Shown here: positions 16,390 to 25,175 of the stretch, in pieces | Layout of the letters: the number at the start of each line of letters is the position of its first letter | Numbering within the stretch: the first letter of the stretch is position 1 | Source of the DNA: RGIG3178 sp942492795 | GTDB lineage: Bacteria; Bacillota; Clostridia; Christensenellales; QAND01 | NCBI GenBank assembly: GCA_942492795.1 | Contig: OW818639.1 | Location: 930,001 to 994,000, forward strand | DNA: 64,000 nucleotides | Direction of reading: 5' to 3' | Notes under the pieces: generated by a model | Seen by the model: only the letters and a program-made list of their open reading frames with translations | What the model was told of the DNA's origin: nothing | Database searches by the model: none | Translations under genes and position numbers: made by a program

Positions 16390-18039
16390 ATGCAGATTAC
16401 TGTAATTCAAGCAGTATTTATTGGACTTTATTATTGGTTTTCTCAGCTCCGTATGTTCTACGGCAACTCGTTCCCGGTAGCATTGTTTGCCGGTATGATG
16501 ATGGGCGTCATCCTCGGAGACGTAGCAACCGGTTGTAAGATCGGCGCAGTCATCGCCCCGATGTTCCTGGCCTTCACGGGCGCAGGCGGAACCGTCGTTT
16601 GGGATCAAACAGCAGGCACAATCGCAGGCGCTGCCGTTTGTATGTCCGGCGGACTTCCGATCGACCAAGCCATCACCGTAGCACTCCCGGTTGCGCTTCT
16701 GTTTGCACAGATCCACACCGTACGTCGTATCGTGTTCGCTTACCCGGCAATCCAGGCTGATAAAGCGGCTGCAAAAGGCAACGATAAAGCCATCGTATTC
16801 TTCGGATCGTACTTCTGCTGGGCAGTCGGCCTTGTTATCTATGCAGTGCCCATGACGCTTGCCATGATGTTCGGTGCGACCGCCATCGGCAACCTGATGA
16901 AGAGTCTGCCCCAATGGATGCTCAATACACTCAGCGCGGTCGGCGGATTGCTCCCGTCGCTCGGATTCGCAATGACCATCCGCGTTATCGGCCGTCCGCA
17001 GTTCCTGCCGTTCTTCCTCGGCGGATTCTTCCTGGTTCAGTACACCAAAATCGGCGGACTGTTCCTGGCATTCATCGGACTGTTCTTCGCATTCCTGTAC
17101 TACCTCATCCTTGAAGCATCGCATAGGGATGACAACGCTGCAGACATGAGTTCAGCAGGCGCAGCCTCGCTCGACGAAAACACCAAACGCCTTCTGACAG
17201 TCAAAGACTGCGACCGTATGTTCTTCCGTTGGAACTTCTACTGCGAGCAGAGCAACAGCTTCTCCCGTTTGCAGTCCGTCGCTTTCTGTATCGCATTCAT
17301 CCCGGCTCTGAAGAAACTCTATGGCAACGATCAAAAAGAGTATTCCGAAGCGCTTCAACGCCACTTGATGTTCTTCAACACGCAGGGCATCTGGGGCGCC
17401 GTTATCCATGGTATCGTTCTGGCGATGGAAGAACAACGCGCAATGGGCGCACCGATCGGCGTAGACGCCATCACCGGTATCAAAGCCGGTTTGATGGGAC
17501 CGTTTGCCGGCATCGGCGACACCATCGACTGGTCCACCATTCGTCCTTTGCTCACGATCCTGTTCATGCCTTTGGCAGCTTCCGGTAGCCCGTTGGGCGC
17601 CATCCTGCTGTCGGTAGTGCTGTATGCGATCGTCTTCACCGAAGGTACGATCTATAGCCGCCTCGGCTTCCGCCTTGGCACCCGCGCCGCATTGAACATC
17701 CTGCAGGGCCGCGGCATCAACACATTCATCTCCTGCGCATCCGTACTGGGCCTGTTCATGATGGGCGGCCTGTCGGCGTCGATGGTCAGCGTTGTAACGC
17801 CGATCTTCATCCCGACGACCGGAACCCCGATGTTGGTTCAGACCGGTATCCTCGACAAGGTCGCTCCCGGACTTCTGACCTTGACAGGCGTTCTTGGAAC
17901 CTATGCATACCTGATGAAGGGCAACACCATGACAAAAGCAACGCTTATGCTGCTGCTCGTCGGTCTCGTTCTGGGATCCATCGGCATCATCGGCAAGGGC
18001 GGCTTGATCTTCCAGGCATATGTAGCGCCGAAGAAGTAA
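16390..18039 (+). CDS. fused EIIC-EIID of a mannose-family PTS (copy 2)
   Basis: 549 residues, the same length and architecture as copy 1 and very similar along the whole protein. The EIIC half begins MQITVIQAVFIGLYYWFSQL; the linker (HRDDNAADMSSAGAASLDENTK) is the most variable part. The EIID half keeps LTVKDCDRMFFRWNF and LQRHLMFFNTQGIWGA. DNA differences are mainly at third codon positions, so this is an older duplication held under selection, not a fresh tandem copy. Independent promoter, leader and terminator suggest the two copies can be expressed separately. No EIIA/EIIB partner is present in the window. Confidence 0.9.
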   Translation: MQITVIQAVFIGLYYWFSQLRMFYGNSFPVALFAGMMMGVILGDVATGCKIGAVIAPMFLAFTGAGGTVVWDQTAGTIAGAAVCMSGGLPIDQAITVALPVALLFAQIHTVRRIVFAYPAIQADKAAAKGNDKAIVFFGSYFCWAVGLVIYAVPMTLAMMFGATAIGNLMKSLPQWMLNTLSAVGGLLPSLGFAMTIRVIGRPQFLPFFLGGFFLVQYTKIGGLFLAFIGLFFAFLYYLILEASHRDDNAADMSSAGAASLDENTKRLLTVKDCDRMFFRWNFYCEQSNSFSRLQSVAFCIAFIPALKKLYGNDQKEYSEALQRHLMFFNTQGIWGAVIHGIVLAMEEQRAMGAPIGVDAITGIKAGLMGPFAGIGDTIDWSTIRPLLTILFMPLAASGSPLGAILLSVVLYAIVFTEGTIYSRLGFRLGTRAALNILQGRGINTFISCASVLGLFMMGGLSASMVSVVTPIFIPTTGTPMLVQTGILDKVAPGLLTLTGVLGTYAYLMKGNTMTKATLMLLLVGLVLGSIGIIGKGGLIFQAYVAPKK

Positions 18040-18059
18040 TCAAACACCTGAATCAAATG

Positions 18060-18089
18060 AAAGAACCGGCTTTTGCCGGTTCTTTTTTT
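18060..18089 (+). terminator. terminator of EIIC-EIID copy 2
   Basis: The same AAGAACCGGC-TTTT-GCCGGTTCTT hairpin as in copy 1, followed by T7. Confidence 0.93.
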
Positions 18090-18220
18090 GCTATGCCGAA
18101 ATCCTGCAATCCATTTGCCGGCAATGATGCAAACGGATGCAAACTTGCGCCGATGAGCATTTGATTGACGCGGCGGGATATACTTTTTATAATGGATGAA
18201 GAACAGTGAGGAGTGGCGGT

Positions 18221-18571
18221 ATGCGAAAACGGTTTTGGATCGTGTTGTTATTGGCGGGCCTGTTGGCGCTTACATCCTGTGCAAACGGACTTGCAGGGAC
18301 ACAGTGGAAGTTAACAGGCGCTGTGAACGATTTGGGCGTTGAACAAAACAGCGTCAACGCAAACAGTGCGTTTTCTACGCTGACCATCGCATTCATGGAT
18401 GAAAAATCCGGCGTATTGCGCATGGAGGGTGCCAGTTACCCCTTTACCTTCAAACAGGATAAGGATATCACCGTCACTTTGCAGGACGGTTTGGTTGCCA
18501 AAATGACAAAAAAGGGCGACAGGATATACCTGACACTAGCCGATGTGACCTTGTATTTTCAGAAGAAATGA
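18221..18571 (+). CDS. small lipoprotein, function unknown
   Basis: 116 residues starting at the ATG 7 bases after a GAGGAG site; an upstream in-frame GTG includes that site. A lipoprotein signal ends in LALTSC with the modified Cys at residue 20. The mature 97 residues are beta-rich (STLTIAFMDEKSG, YPFTFKQDKDITVTLQDG), recalling META/lipocalin-like small folds, without a clear family. It would be anchored on the outer face of the membrane. It opens the envelope-gene block. Confidence 0.75.
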   Translation: MRKRFWIVLLLAGLLALTSCANGLAGTQWKLTGAVNDLGVEQNSVNANSAFSTLTIAFMDEKSGVLRMEGASYPFTFKQDKDITVTLQDGLVAKMTKKGDRIYLTLADVTLYFQKK

Positions 18572-18775
18572 GTCCCCGGCGGCTACTTGGAATAAGAACC
18601 CGTTGCATAAAGGCCTGCTGGCACTCTGGGCATATTTAAAACTTCGCTGTTCATTTTATGTTGAGGAAAACCCTTTATATTATTTATAATTTAATACGTA
18701 CATGAATATTTATTTTTTCTGATCGTTGGTTGAACCAAAAGAGTCCAGGAGATCTGCGTGTTTAGGAGCGTGAAT

Positions 18776-19810
18776 ATGCCCAAACAAGCTTTGAAAGTTA
18801 CCATGCGTTTGGTTTCGGGACTGTTTGCTGTGTTTCTGATGATGCTTTGTGCCTGCAACGGACAAGGTGCGATTAAGGCATCGCCGACAACAACCACGAC
18901 TGTTGCTGCTTCCCCGATCCCCGGCAAAGAACCTGTTGGGGAAAATCTGAAATTGCGCGGCAGCAACGTAAATCTGAGAAGCTCAACCGAAATCACAGAC
19001 GAGAGCAATATAATCTGCAAACTTGCCTTCGAACAACGCGTAACTGGACTTGAAATACTCGGAAACTTTACGCACATCTATGTGCCGGATACAAAGGTTT
19101 ACGGCTATGTGCAAACAAATCTTCTGATAGACGAAAATACACAACTCTATGCGAAGATACCCAAAAGCAAAAAACAAAAAGAGGATCAAAGCGGCAATAA
19201 GGTGTTCGAAGCCAACGGTATAACGCCTGTGATGCTCACGGACAATCTTGTGGATGTGCGGCTCTATGCACCCGATGTCAAAAGCAATCTGGTGTTTGCA
19301 ACAGACAACAATGTTCTGGGCCGAAGATTGTATGTTAAAAGTGTTCCGCTTCTGCAAAAGGACACGGCGTTAAAATTAAAAAAGGCGGCGCAGCTGTTTG
19401 CAAAAGACGGATATACCATTGTATTGTGCGATGCGTATCGACCTTTGTCCGTACAGAAGATTTTGTATGATTATGTGCAGGACAGCAATTATGTTGCAAA
19501 TCCCTATACAAGCGCTTCCAATCACAACCGCGGGGCAGCTGTGGATATAACCCTTTGCGATGCAAACGGCGTGGAACTATTAATGCCAACCGCCATGCAC
19601 ACCTTTAACAGTACCGCAAATCGCGGCAATCCAGTCTGGACGCAAGCGCAAAAGGACAACGTGGACTACATGACAAGAATCATGAAGCGTGCGGGATTTA
19701 CAAGCTTAAGCACGGAATGGTGGCATTTCCAGGACAGTCAATGCGCCCAATATATGACGACGGATTGGGACTTTACGATCATCAAAATGGTGACGCTGGC
19801 GGAAATGTAG
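18776..19810 (+). CDS. VanX-like M15 D-Ala-D-Ala dipeptidase lipoprotein with SH3 domain
   Basis: 344 residues from the ATG after AGGAGCGTGAAT. A signal peptide with a lipobox-like LCAC places the first mature Cys at about 27, followed by a Thr/Pro-rich spacer. Residues about 58-120 form a bacterial SH3-like domain (NVNLRSSTEI, YGYVQTNLL). The C-terminal M15D peptidase has the zinc motif SNHNRGAAVDITL and the catalytic Glu/His in STEWWHF. VanX-type enzymes cleave D-Ala-D-Ala dipeptides in the cytoplasm; a surface-anchored SH3-bearing member more likely trims peptidoglycan. No van genes are nearby. Confidence 0.88.
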   Translation: MPKQALKVTMRLVSGLFAVFLMMLCACNGQGAIKASPTTTTTVAASPIPGKEPVGENLKLRGSNVNLRSSTEITDESNIICKLAFEQRVTGLEILGNFTHIYVPDTKVYGYVQTNLLIDENTQLYAKIPKSKKQKEDQSGNKVFEANGITPVMLTDNLVDVRLYAPDVKSNLVFATDNNVLGRRLYVKSVPLLQKDTALKLKKAAQLFAKDGYTIVLCDAYRPLSVQKILYDYVQDSNYVANPYTSASNHNRGAAVDITLCDANGVELLMPTAMHTFNSTANRGNPVWTQAQKDNVDYMTRIMKRAGFTSLSTEWWHFQDSQCAQYMTTDWDFTIIKMVTLAEM

Positions 19811-19898
19811 CATATGTTAAGCTTAAGCACATGGCAGAAGCAACATTGTTTGTCAACTGACTGTGCAACAACCGGCAAGGGATAAGGGAGGGGTGACA

Positions 19899-21128
19899 AT
19901 GAAAGCGTGGATGAAACGGGGCCTCTGGAAAACAACAGCCGGAGTTGTGACCGGTATCCTTGTCCTGTTTTGCGTCAACGGTGCACTTGATGCCAAGATC
20001 GCATTGGCACCCACATTCGATCCAAAACCTTCGGCTGCGGAATTGAACGCGGCGGATATCGAACAGGGAGAGGATCTGTTTGCCAAGCAATGGGAGAAAG
20101 AAGCCGATCCCGATCCTACAAAGGCAGCAGGCAATAAAGCGCCCGGTACGTCTGCTCCCACGCCCACTTTAGCGCCCAATACCAACCCTTATCAGATATA
20201 TGTAAGCAAAAACTCCTATACCATCGCCATTTTAGGTTTGGATGATCAAGGCCAATACACCAAAGTCTTGCGAAGGTTTTGCACCGGAATCGGCAAAAGC
20301 AGCGCGCAGACCCGGGCCGGTACGTTTACTTTAACTTCCAAGGAGCGTTGGCATGCGTGGGGCGGCAGCAGTTTTTCGCCCTATGCTGTAAAGCATTCCG
20401 GAGGACTTTGGTTTCACGGACCGATCTATACGGCGATGGATTCCAATGCAATGAAACCCGGATCATACAATCAAATCGGTACGTCCTGCTCGTCCGGCTG
20501 CCTTCGCACCACCTGTTCAGCGGCGGCGTGGGTATATTATAACTGCAAGGTAGGTACCACGGTCGTCATTGCAAACGACAGCAAATACACGTCCTCGCGG
20601 CCCGGGGCAATACCGGAAACACAAACATGGGACCCGACCGACCCGGGCGCAGAACCGGAGATCCCGGCCACCTCGTTTGCGGCAAGCGTTTCCCCCGGCA
20701 GCATTCGGGTGGGAGACAAAGCGGAAGTTGTTGTAACCGATATACTGCCTTCCGACTGCAGCACAGGGTCCTTCAGCTTTCAAACCCTGGATGCATCGGT
20801 GGCAACGGTGGACAATGCGGGCAATGTTACGGCTGTGGGCGTTGGCACGACTACCATTCGGGTTACAGCAAACGATGTAAGAGGCTTGTCCAGAAACTGC
20901 ACTGTCAATGTGGCTGCGGCGACGCCGGCGCCAACCCCGCTGCCAACACCAACGGCAACGCCAACACCAACGGCAACGCCAACACCAACGGCAACGCCAA
21001 CACCAACGTCATCACCAACAGAAGCACCGACACCAACGCTGACGCCGACACCAACACCGACTATAACGCCGACTATAACGCCGACGCCGTCACCAACAAC
21101 GACCGCAACACCGGATCCAACACCGTAA
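19899..21128 (+). CDS. L,D-transpeptidase (YkuD) with Big_2 domain and Thr-Pro repeat tail
   Basis: 409 residues starting after GGGAGGGG. An N-terminal signal anchor (about 10-30) precedes a low-complexity spacer. The YkuD domain spans about 110-225, with the catalytic motif HGPIYTAMDSN... ending in GTSCSSGCLRT, whose Cys forms the acyl-enzyme in peptidoglycan 3-3 cross-linking. A Big_2 Ig-like domain follows at about 250-340 (SIRVGDKAEVVV, VATVDNAGNVTAVGVGTTTI). The last 70 residues are a Thr-Pro repeat encoded by an 18-bp minisatellite, probably a wall-spanning stalk. It is exported and acts on peptidoglycan. Confidence 0.9.
   Translation: MKAWMKRGLWKTTAGVVTGILVLFCVNGALDAKIALAPTFDPKPSAAELNAADIEQGEDLFAKQWEKEADPDPTKAAGNKAPGTSAPTPTLAPNTNPYQIYVSKNSYTIAILGLDDQGQYTKVLRRFCTGIGKSSAQTRAGTFTLTSKERWHAWGGSSFSPYAVKHSGGLWFHGPIYTAMDSNAMKPGSYNQIGTSCSSGCLRTTCSAAAWVYYNCKVGTTVVIANDSKYTSSRPGAIPETQTWDPTDPGAEPEIPATSFAASVSPGSIRVGDKAEVVVTDILPSDCSTGSFSFQTLDASVATVDNAGNVTAVGVGTTTIRVTANDVRGLSRNCTVNVAAATPAPTPLPTPTATPTPTATPTPTATPTPTSSPTEAPTPTLTPTPTPTITPTITPTPSPTTTATPDPTP
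20943..21008 (+). repeat. 18-bp minisatellite encoding Thr-Pro repeats
   Basis: The unit CCAACACCAACGGCAACG is repeated three times exactly (20943-20996) plus a 12-base partial copy. A 12-bp repeat GACTATAACGCC follows twice at 21059-21082. Unit lengths are multiples of three, so copy changes keep the frame and would alter stalk length. Confidence 0.9.
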
Positions 21129-21169
21129 TGGGATCGCGGTTTCGCAAACCTTTTGCTAGGGAGGATTTC

Positions 21170-21697
21170 ATGAAGAAGACGATAGGGATTGTCACTGCTT
21201 TTCTGGTGCTGTTGGCTGCCGGATGCAGTTCAGGGCAGAAAATTCAGCCGTTTACGCTGGACAAGGATATGGGCATCACCGTCAACAGCACCTGGTATCC
21301 CATTCATAAGGATGCAGCGGGGCTTATAAAGGCGCTGGGCGACCAATATGCGCTCAATACTGCGCCAAGCTGTGTGTTTGTTGGAGAGGACAAGGACTTT
21401 ACCTATAACGGCTGTGTCGTCTATACCAATCCCTATGGACAAAAGGATATCTGGTTTGAAATCCAACTGACGGACGCAAAGCTCCAAACCGCGAGAGGAA
21501 TTAAAGTCGGAAGCACGCGCAAACAGGTGGAGGATGCGTACGGACCTGCGCATTATTATGAGGACGAGGCCAAAACCATTGCCACCTACTCGGTTTCCGG
21601 CAAAAAGGGCGATATTGCGAGCCCCAACATTCAATTCGTCTATGACGCAGATACGGTAAAATCGATCGATATCTATTATCCGACCAACGTGACCTGA
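21170..21697 (+). CDS. lipoprotein with SmpA/BamE-like motif
   Basis: 175 residues behind GGGAGGATTTC. A lipoprotein signal ends LLAAGC with Cys at 19. The mature part has beta strands and, near residue 120, GIKVGSTRKQVEDAYGPA, similar to the G-x-S/T-x-x-x-V-x-x-x-x-G-x-P turn of SmpA/OmlA-type small proteins. An open frame running through this gene from 20627 is a read-through artefact. It lies between the L,D-transpeptidase and the AlgI gene and may belong to the same envelope function. Confidence 0.8.
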   Translation: MKKTIGIVTAFLVLLAAGCSSGQKIQPFTLDKDMGITVNSTWYPIHKDAAGLIKALGDQYALNTAPSCVFVGEDKDFTYNGCVVYTNPYGQKDIWFEIQLTDAKLQTARGIKVGSTRKQVEDAYGPAHYYEDEAKTIATYSVSGKKGDIASPNIQFVYDADTVKSIDIYYPTNVT

Positions 21698-21719
21698 TTT
21701 TTTTAAAAAAGAGGCCAGC

Positions 21720-23117
21720 ATGGTATTTTCTTCCACGATCTTTCTGTTTGTGTTTTTGCCAGTCGTCTGGCTCGTCAACAGGCTTTTGCCGCATAAAGGG
21801 AGCAACGCTTTTCTATGTGCGGCCAGCCTGCTTTTCTATGCCTGGGGCGAGCCGATTTATGTCGTACTGATGATCGTCGCGGTTCTATTGAACTATGCCT
21901 GTTCCTATCATATGGCGGAGATGACCGACAAAGCCAAAAAAAGGATGCTGATCATCGGCGTGATATTGAATCTGCTGATGCTGGGCGTGTTCAAATATAC
22001 TGATTTTCTGATCGGTACTCTCAATACAGTGCTGGGCACTTCGCTGCCGATGCCGCATCTGGGTTTGCCCATCGGCATTTCTTTTTTTACATTTCAAAGC
22101 ATGAGCTACACCATCGACGTATACCGCGGCATAACAAAACCACAAAAGCAACTGCACAAGCTGATGCTCTATGTCTCGTTTTTTCCGCAGCTGATCGCCG
22201 GACCCATCGTGATATACCACGATATCGAGGAGCAAATAGAACAGCGCCAGATAAAGCGGGAAGAATTGGTTCTGGGTATCCGGCGCTTCATTACAGGTCT
22301 TTCCAAAAAAGTACTTATTGCCAATACGCTTAGCGTTCTGGTGGACAAGGCGTATGCAGCCAATGCATACCAACTATCAACAGGCACGGTGTGGCTGGCG
22401 GCAATAGCCTATGCATTGCAGTTATACTTCGACTTTTCCGGCTATTCCGATATGGCCATCGGCATGGGGCATATGTTCGGATTTACGTTCCTGGAGAATT
22501 TCAACTATCCCTATAGCGCGCTTTCGTTGCGGGATTTTTGGCGCAGGTGGCATATCAGCCTAAGCACATGGTTTCGGGAATACTTATATATCCCGCTTGG
22601 CGGAAATCGAAAAGGCAATTTTCGTGCCGGGATCAACCGCATGATCGTTTTTTTTCTGACGGGTCTTTGGCACGGCGCGCAATGGACATTTGTGGCTTGG
22701 GGGCTTTGGCACGGGTTGTTTCTGATGCTGGAAAGTTACGGTATCATCCGCTTTAACAGAAAATTTGCGCTGTTGGGATCCCTGTATACGCTTCTGGTGG
22801 TGGTGCTTGGCTTCGTGCTCTTTCGCGCGGCAAGCTTCCCACAGGCGATTGCAATGCTGTCTCGTATGTTTGGCATAGGAGGGCTCGGCGGCGGCATTAG
22901 CATGATTCGGTGGCTGACGCCGTCATTCGTTCTCGCTTTGATCGCGGCGGTTTTCGGATGTACGCCATTGTTCCATTCCAGGGCACAGAGAATCAAGTTA
23001 AAGCGCGAAAACACGTATCAGTTCGTTACGCAGATGGGTTCGCTTCTTCTGCTTGTATTATGCATGCTTTCACTGGCATCGCTAACGCACAATCCGTTCA
23101 TCTATTTCAGGTTTTAG
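21720..23117 (+). CDS. MBOAT-family O-acyltransferase (AlgI/DltB-like)
   Basis: 465 residues with about 10-12 membrane helices. MBOAT landmarks are YFDFSGYSDMAIGMGHMFGF, NFNYPY, DFWRRWHISLSTWFREYLY with the IPLGGNRKG loop, and the catalytic His in LTGLWHGAQWTF. It is expected to move acyl (usually acetyl) groups across the membrane for O-acylation of an exported polysaccharide or wall polymer. It is followed ten bases later by an AlgJ/AlgX-like gene, forming the standard two-component acetylation pair. The polymer target is unknown; no polysaccharide synthase is adjacent. Confidence 0.92.
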   Translation: MVFSSTIFLFVFLPVVWLVNRLLPHKGSNAFLCAASLLFYAWGEPIYVVLMIVAVLLNYACSYHMAEMTDKAKKRMLIIGVILNLLMLGVFKYTDFLIGTLNTVLGTSLPMPHLGLPIGISFFTFQSMSYTIDVYRGITKPQKQLHKLMLYVSFFPQLIAGPIVIYHDIEEQIEQRQIKREELVLGIRRFITGLSKKVLIANTLSVLVDKAYAANAYQLSTGTVWLAAIAYALQLYFDFSGYSDMAIGMGHMFGFTFLENFNYPYSALSLRDFWRRWHISLSTWFREYLYIPLGGNRKGNFRAGINRMIVFFLTGLWHGAQWTFVAWGLWHGLFLMLESYGIIRFNRKFALLGSLYTLLVVVLGFVLFRAASFPQAIAMLSRMFGIGGLGGGISMIRWLTPSFVLALIAAVFGCTPLFHSRAQRIKLKRENTYQFVTQMGSLLLLVLCMLSLASLTHNPFIYFRF

Positions 23118-23126
23118 GAGGGAGCA

Positions 23127-24527
23127 ATGAAGAAGCTCTGGGAAACCGTCTACGCTTTCATGTTCTTCTGTCTGTTGCTTCTGCCTATCGCGTGGATGCC
23201 ATTTGCAAAAGAAGCATCCACGGAAAACCGCGTTCTTGCCGAAATGCCTTCCGTTACAGTGGACGGAAGAATCAATGCCAAGTATTTCTCGCAGGTGGAT
23301 GCATTTTTTCAGGATCATTTTGCCTTTCGCTCAACGATGGTCAACGCGTTCGGCCACCTTATGACGGATGTATTTCACGAGTCACCCAACGACAAGGTAA
23401 TTGTGGGCAAAAACGGCTGGCTGTACTTTTCCGAAACACTGGGTGATTATGACGGCAGCACAAGACTGTCCGATGCGGAAATTCGCCGTATCGCACTCGT
23501 GTTGCGTCAGATGGGGCAATCATCAGGCGCTGTGTTTTTGGTTGCGATAGCACCGAACAAGAACACGTTATACCCGCAGTATATGCCGGACAGCTTCCGA
23601 AAAACCGCGCTTCCATCCAACCTGGAACGGCTCTATATGTATGAGGGCATCGATTTTGTCGATCTTCGCCCTGTCTTAACAGGAAACGATCCGCTGTATT
23701 ATCGGACGGATACGCATTGGAATGCGAGGGGTGCAAGGGCGGCAGCCAAAGCCATCATGGAGGCGATTACCGAAAGAACCGGCGCCTATGTGCAACGGGA
23801 TTGGCAGAATGCGCCGTATACACAAAGCTTTCGGACAGGGGACCTGGCAAGAATGATCTATCCCTATGCTACGGGTGAGGCGGATGTTGTGTTTTCCGAC
23901 ACATCACAGGAGTTTGTGACGGTAGGACGGTATAAATCACCGGAGGATATCAATATCGTAACATCTGGCGGAAGCGTTGGTCTTCGCGTTTTCATGCTGC
24001 GCGATTCCTTTGCCAATGCATTGCTTCCGTATTTTTCCAACGGCTACAGCGATGTCGCGTATACGCGTCAGATGCCATTTCCGTTGAATGCAGCGATGGA
24101 TTCTGACATCATCGTGCTGGAAATAGCGGAACGACGGCTGCCGGAACTTTTAAATGCGGCGCCTGTAGGAAGAGCAGCATCTGCCAAGCCGTTTGATGTA
24201 TCCAAAATTTCGGGACAGGCATTTGCGTCCGTTTTGCAAACGCAGCAGGGTACACGGCTTTGGGGTTATGCGCCCGGGTGTGTGGATAACCTTAAGGACG
24301 TAACGGTGATGCTTGTCGATGCACAAGAGCGGATTGCCTTTACGGCATATCCCGTTTTGGAGCGCGAGCTTGTGCAGACCGCTGGGATTTCGGTTGCAAA
24401 AGACCGGGAAGAAGGCGCGTTTTCGCTGCTGTTGGATCCTGCCATATATGGCGATTTTACATTGTATGCAATGCAACAGGGAAGTACAAACGCCGTATAT
24501 GAGGCAACAGTACATATACCGAAATGA
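23127..24527 (+). CDS. AlgJ/AlgX-like SGNH (DHHW) acetyltransferase partner
   Basis: 466 residues behind GGAGGGAGC, with an N-terminal signal anchor (about 8-25). The SGNH-like domain carries GKNGWLYFSE, then YRTDTHWNARGA (the Asp-x-His-Trp catalytic motif) and the Ser in MLRDSFANALLPYF. Such proteins receive the acyl group from AlgI-type MBOATs and transfer it to the polymer outside the cell. The last 120 residues are an additional beta-rich region, perhaps for carbohydrate binding. The gene is in an operon with the MBOAT and ends at a strong terminator. Confidence 0.9.
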   Translation: MKKLWETVYAFMFFCLLLLPIAWMPFAKEASTENRVLAEMPSVTVDGRINAKYFSQVDAFFQDHFAFRSTMVNAFGHLMTDVFHESPNDKVIVGKNGWLYFSETLGDYDGSTRLSDAEIRRIALVLRQMGQSSGAVFLVAIAPNKNTLYPQYMPDSFRKTALPSNLERLYMYEGIDFVDLRPVLTGNDPLYYRTDTHWNARGARAAAKAIMEAITERTGAYVQRDWQNAPYTQSFRTGDLARMIYPYATGEADVVFSDTSQEFVTVGRYKSPEDINIVTSGGSVGLRVFMLRDSFANALLPYFSNGYSDVAYTRQMPFPLNAAMDSDIIVLEIAERRLPELLNAAPVGRAASAKPFDVSKISGQAFASVLQTQQGTRLWGYAPGCVDNLKDVTVMLVDAQERIAFTAYPVLERELVQTAGISVAKDREEGAFSLLLDPAIYGDFTLYAMQQGSTNAVYEATVHIPK

Positions 24528-24570
24528 TTGAACTCAGGCGCACAACGCCAAGATAAAAAGTGCTTCCTTC

Positions 24571-24598
24571 AGCCGCGAAATTTTTCGCGGCTTTTTTT
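24571..24598 (+). terminator. terminator of the acetylation operon
   Basis: AGCCGCGAAA and TTTCGCGGCT with a two-base loop and T7 tail, 44 bases after the stop codon. Confidence 0.92.
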
Positions 24599-24727
24599 GC
24601 TGCCATACTTTCCCATTCATCGGACTGAACGGATTGTCCATGCTAAACAACGAAAAAGACTATCCAACCGTCGATTCAAACGATGACAAAAAATCAGAAA
24701 TGCTCAACAAGAGAAAGGATGTAAGCC

Positions 24728-25123
24728 ATGTCACTATTTCCTCCTACCGCAACAAGGGTGGCGTCTGCCACCAACAGCATCATCAACACCTGGATTGAGG
24801 ACGAAACGATAGCGCGGGCTGAAAGTTTAAAAGGCGCCGATCCGACATGCATCCATAAGCGCTTGTACGCGTTGGACTGCGAATGGGATACAGAGCGCAT
24901 CGTCGAGACCGAGTCAGCGGTCATGGTTCTGGCCGGGACTGTGCTGGGGTTGTTGCGAGGGCGAAAATGGCTTGTGCTCACAGGTGTGGGCGGATTTTTT
25001 CTGTTGCAGCATGCGCTGATCGGGTGGTGCCCCACCACACCCATCCTGCGAAGGATCGGGATCCGGACACCCGATGAGATATGCTTTGAAAAGCAGCTTT
25101 TGGAAGAGCTGCTGGATGAATGA
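24728..25123 (+). CDS. DUF2892-type membrane protein
   Basis: 131 residues. The C-terminal half matches from memory the DUF2892 (YgaP transmembrane) pattern: two helices (MVLAGTVLGLLRG; VLTGVGGFFLLQHALIGWCPTTPILRRIG) joined by a short turn, with the CPxxPxLRxxG signature. The N-terminal 60 residues are a soluble helical region with paired cysteines (DPTCIHKR, ALDCEWD). In YgaP this module anchors a rhodanese domain, absent here. It lies just upstream of the germination operon, but its start signal is separate. Confidence 0.75.
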   Translation: MSLFPPTATRVASATNSIINTWIEDETIARAESLKGADPTCIHKRLYALDCEWDTERIVETESAVMVLAGTVLGLLRGRKWLVLTGVGGFFLLQHALIGWCPTTPILRRIGIRTPDEICFEKQLLEELLDE

Positions 25124-25175
25124 TGCTAATTGAAACCGAAGCCATGCCAAGCATAGAAGAAAGGAGTTTTTAACA

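Noticed and set aside
18776..19810. Vancomycin-resistance locus suggested by the VanX-like gene
   Set aside because: The protein has a lipoprotein signal and SH3 domain, and no vanH, ligase or vanRS genes are present.
20943..21082. Tandem repeats considered as a CRISPR array
   Set aside because: The repeats are contiguous without spacers and lie in frame inside a coding region; no cas genes in the window.
20627..21697. A 356-codon plus-strand ORF rich in Asn/Thr/Gly repeats
   Set aside because: Its first half is an off-frame reading of the L,D-transpeptidase repeat region; only the last 175 codons from 21170 are a gene, with its own ribosome site and lipoprotein signal.
24641..24796. A 51-codon ORF overlapping the start of the DUF2892 gene
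   Set aside because: No ribosome site and most of it overlaps the better supported gene in another frame.
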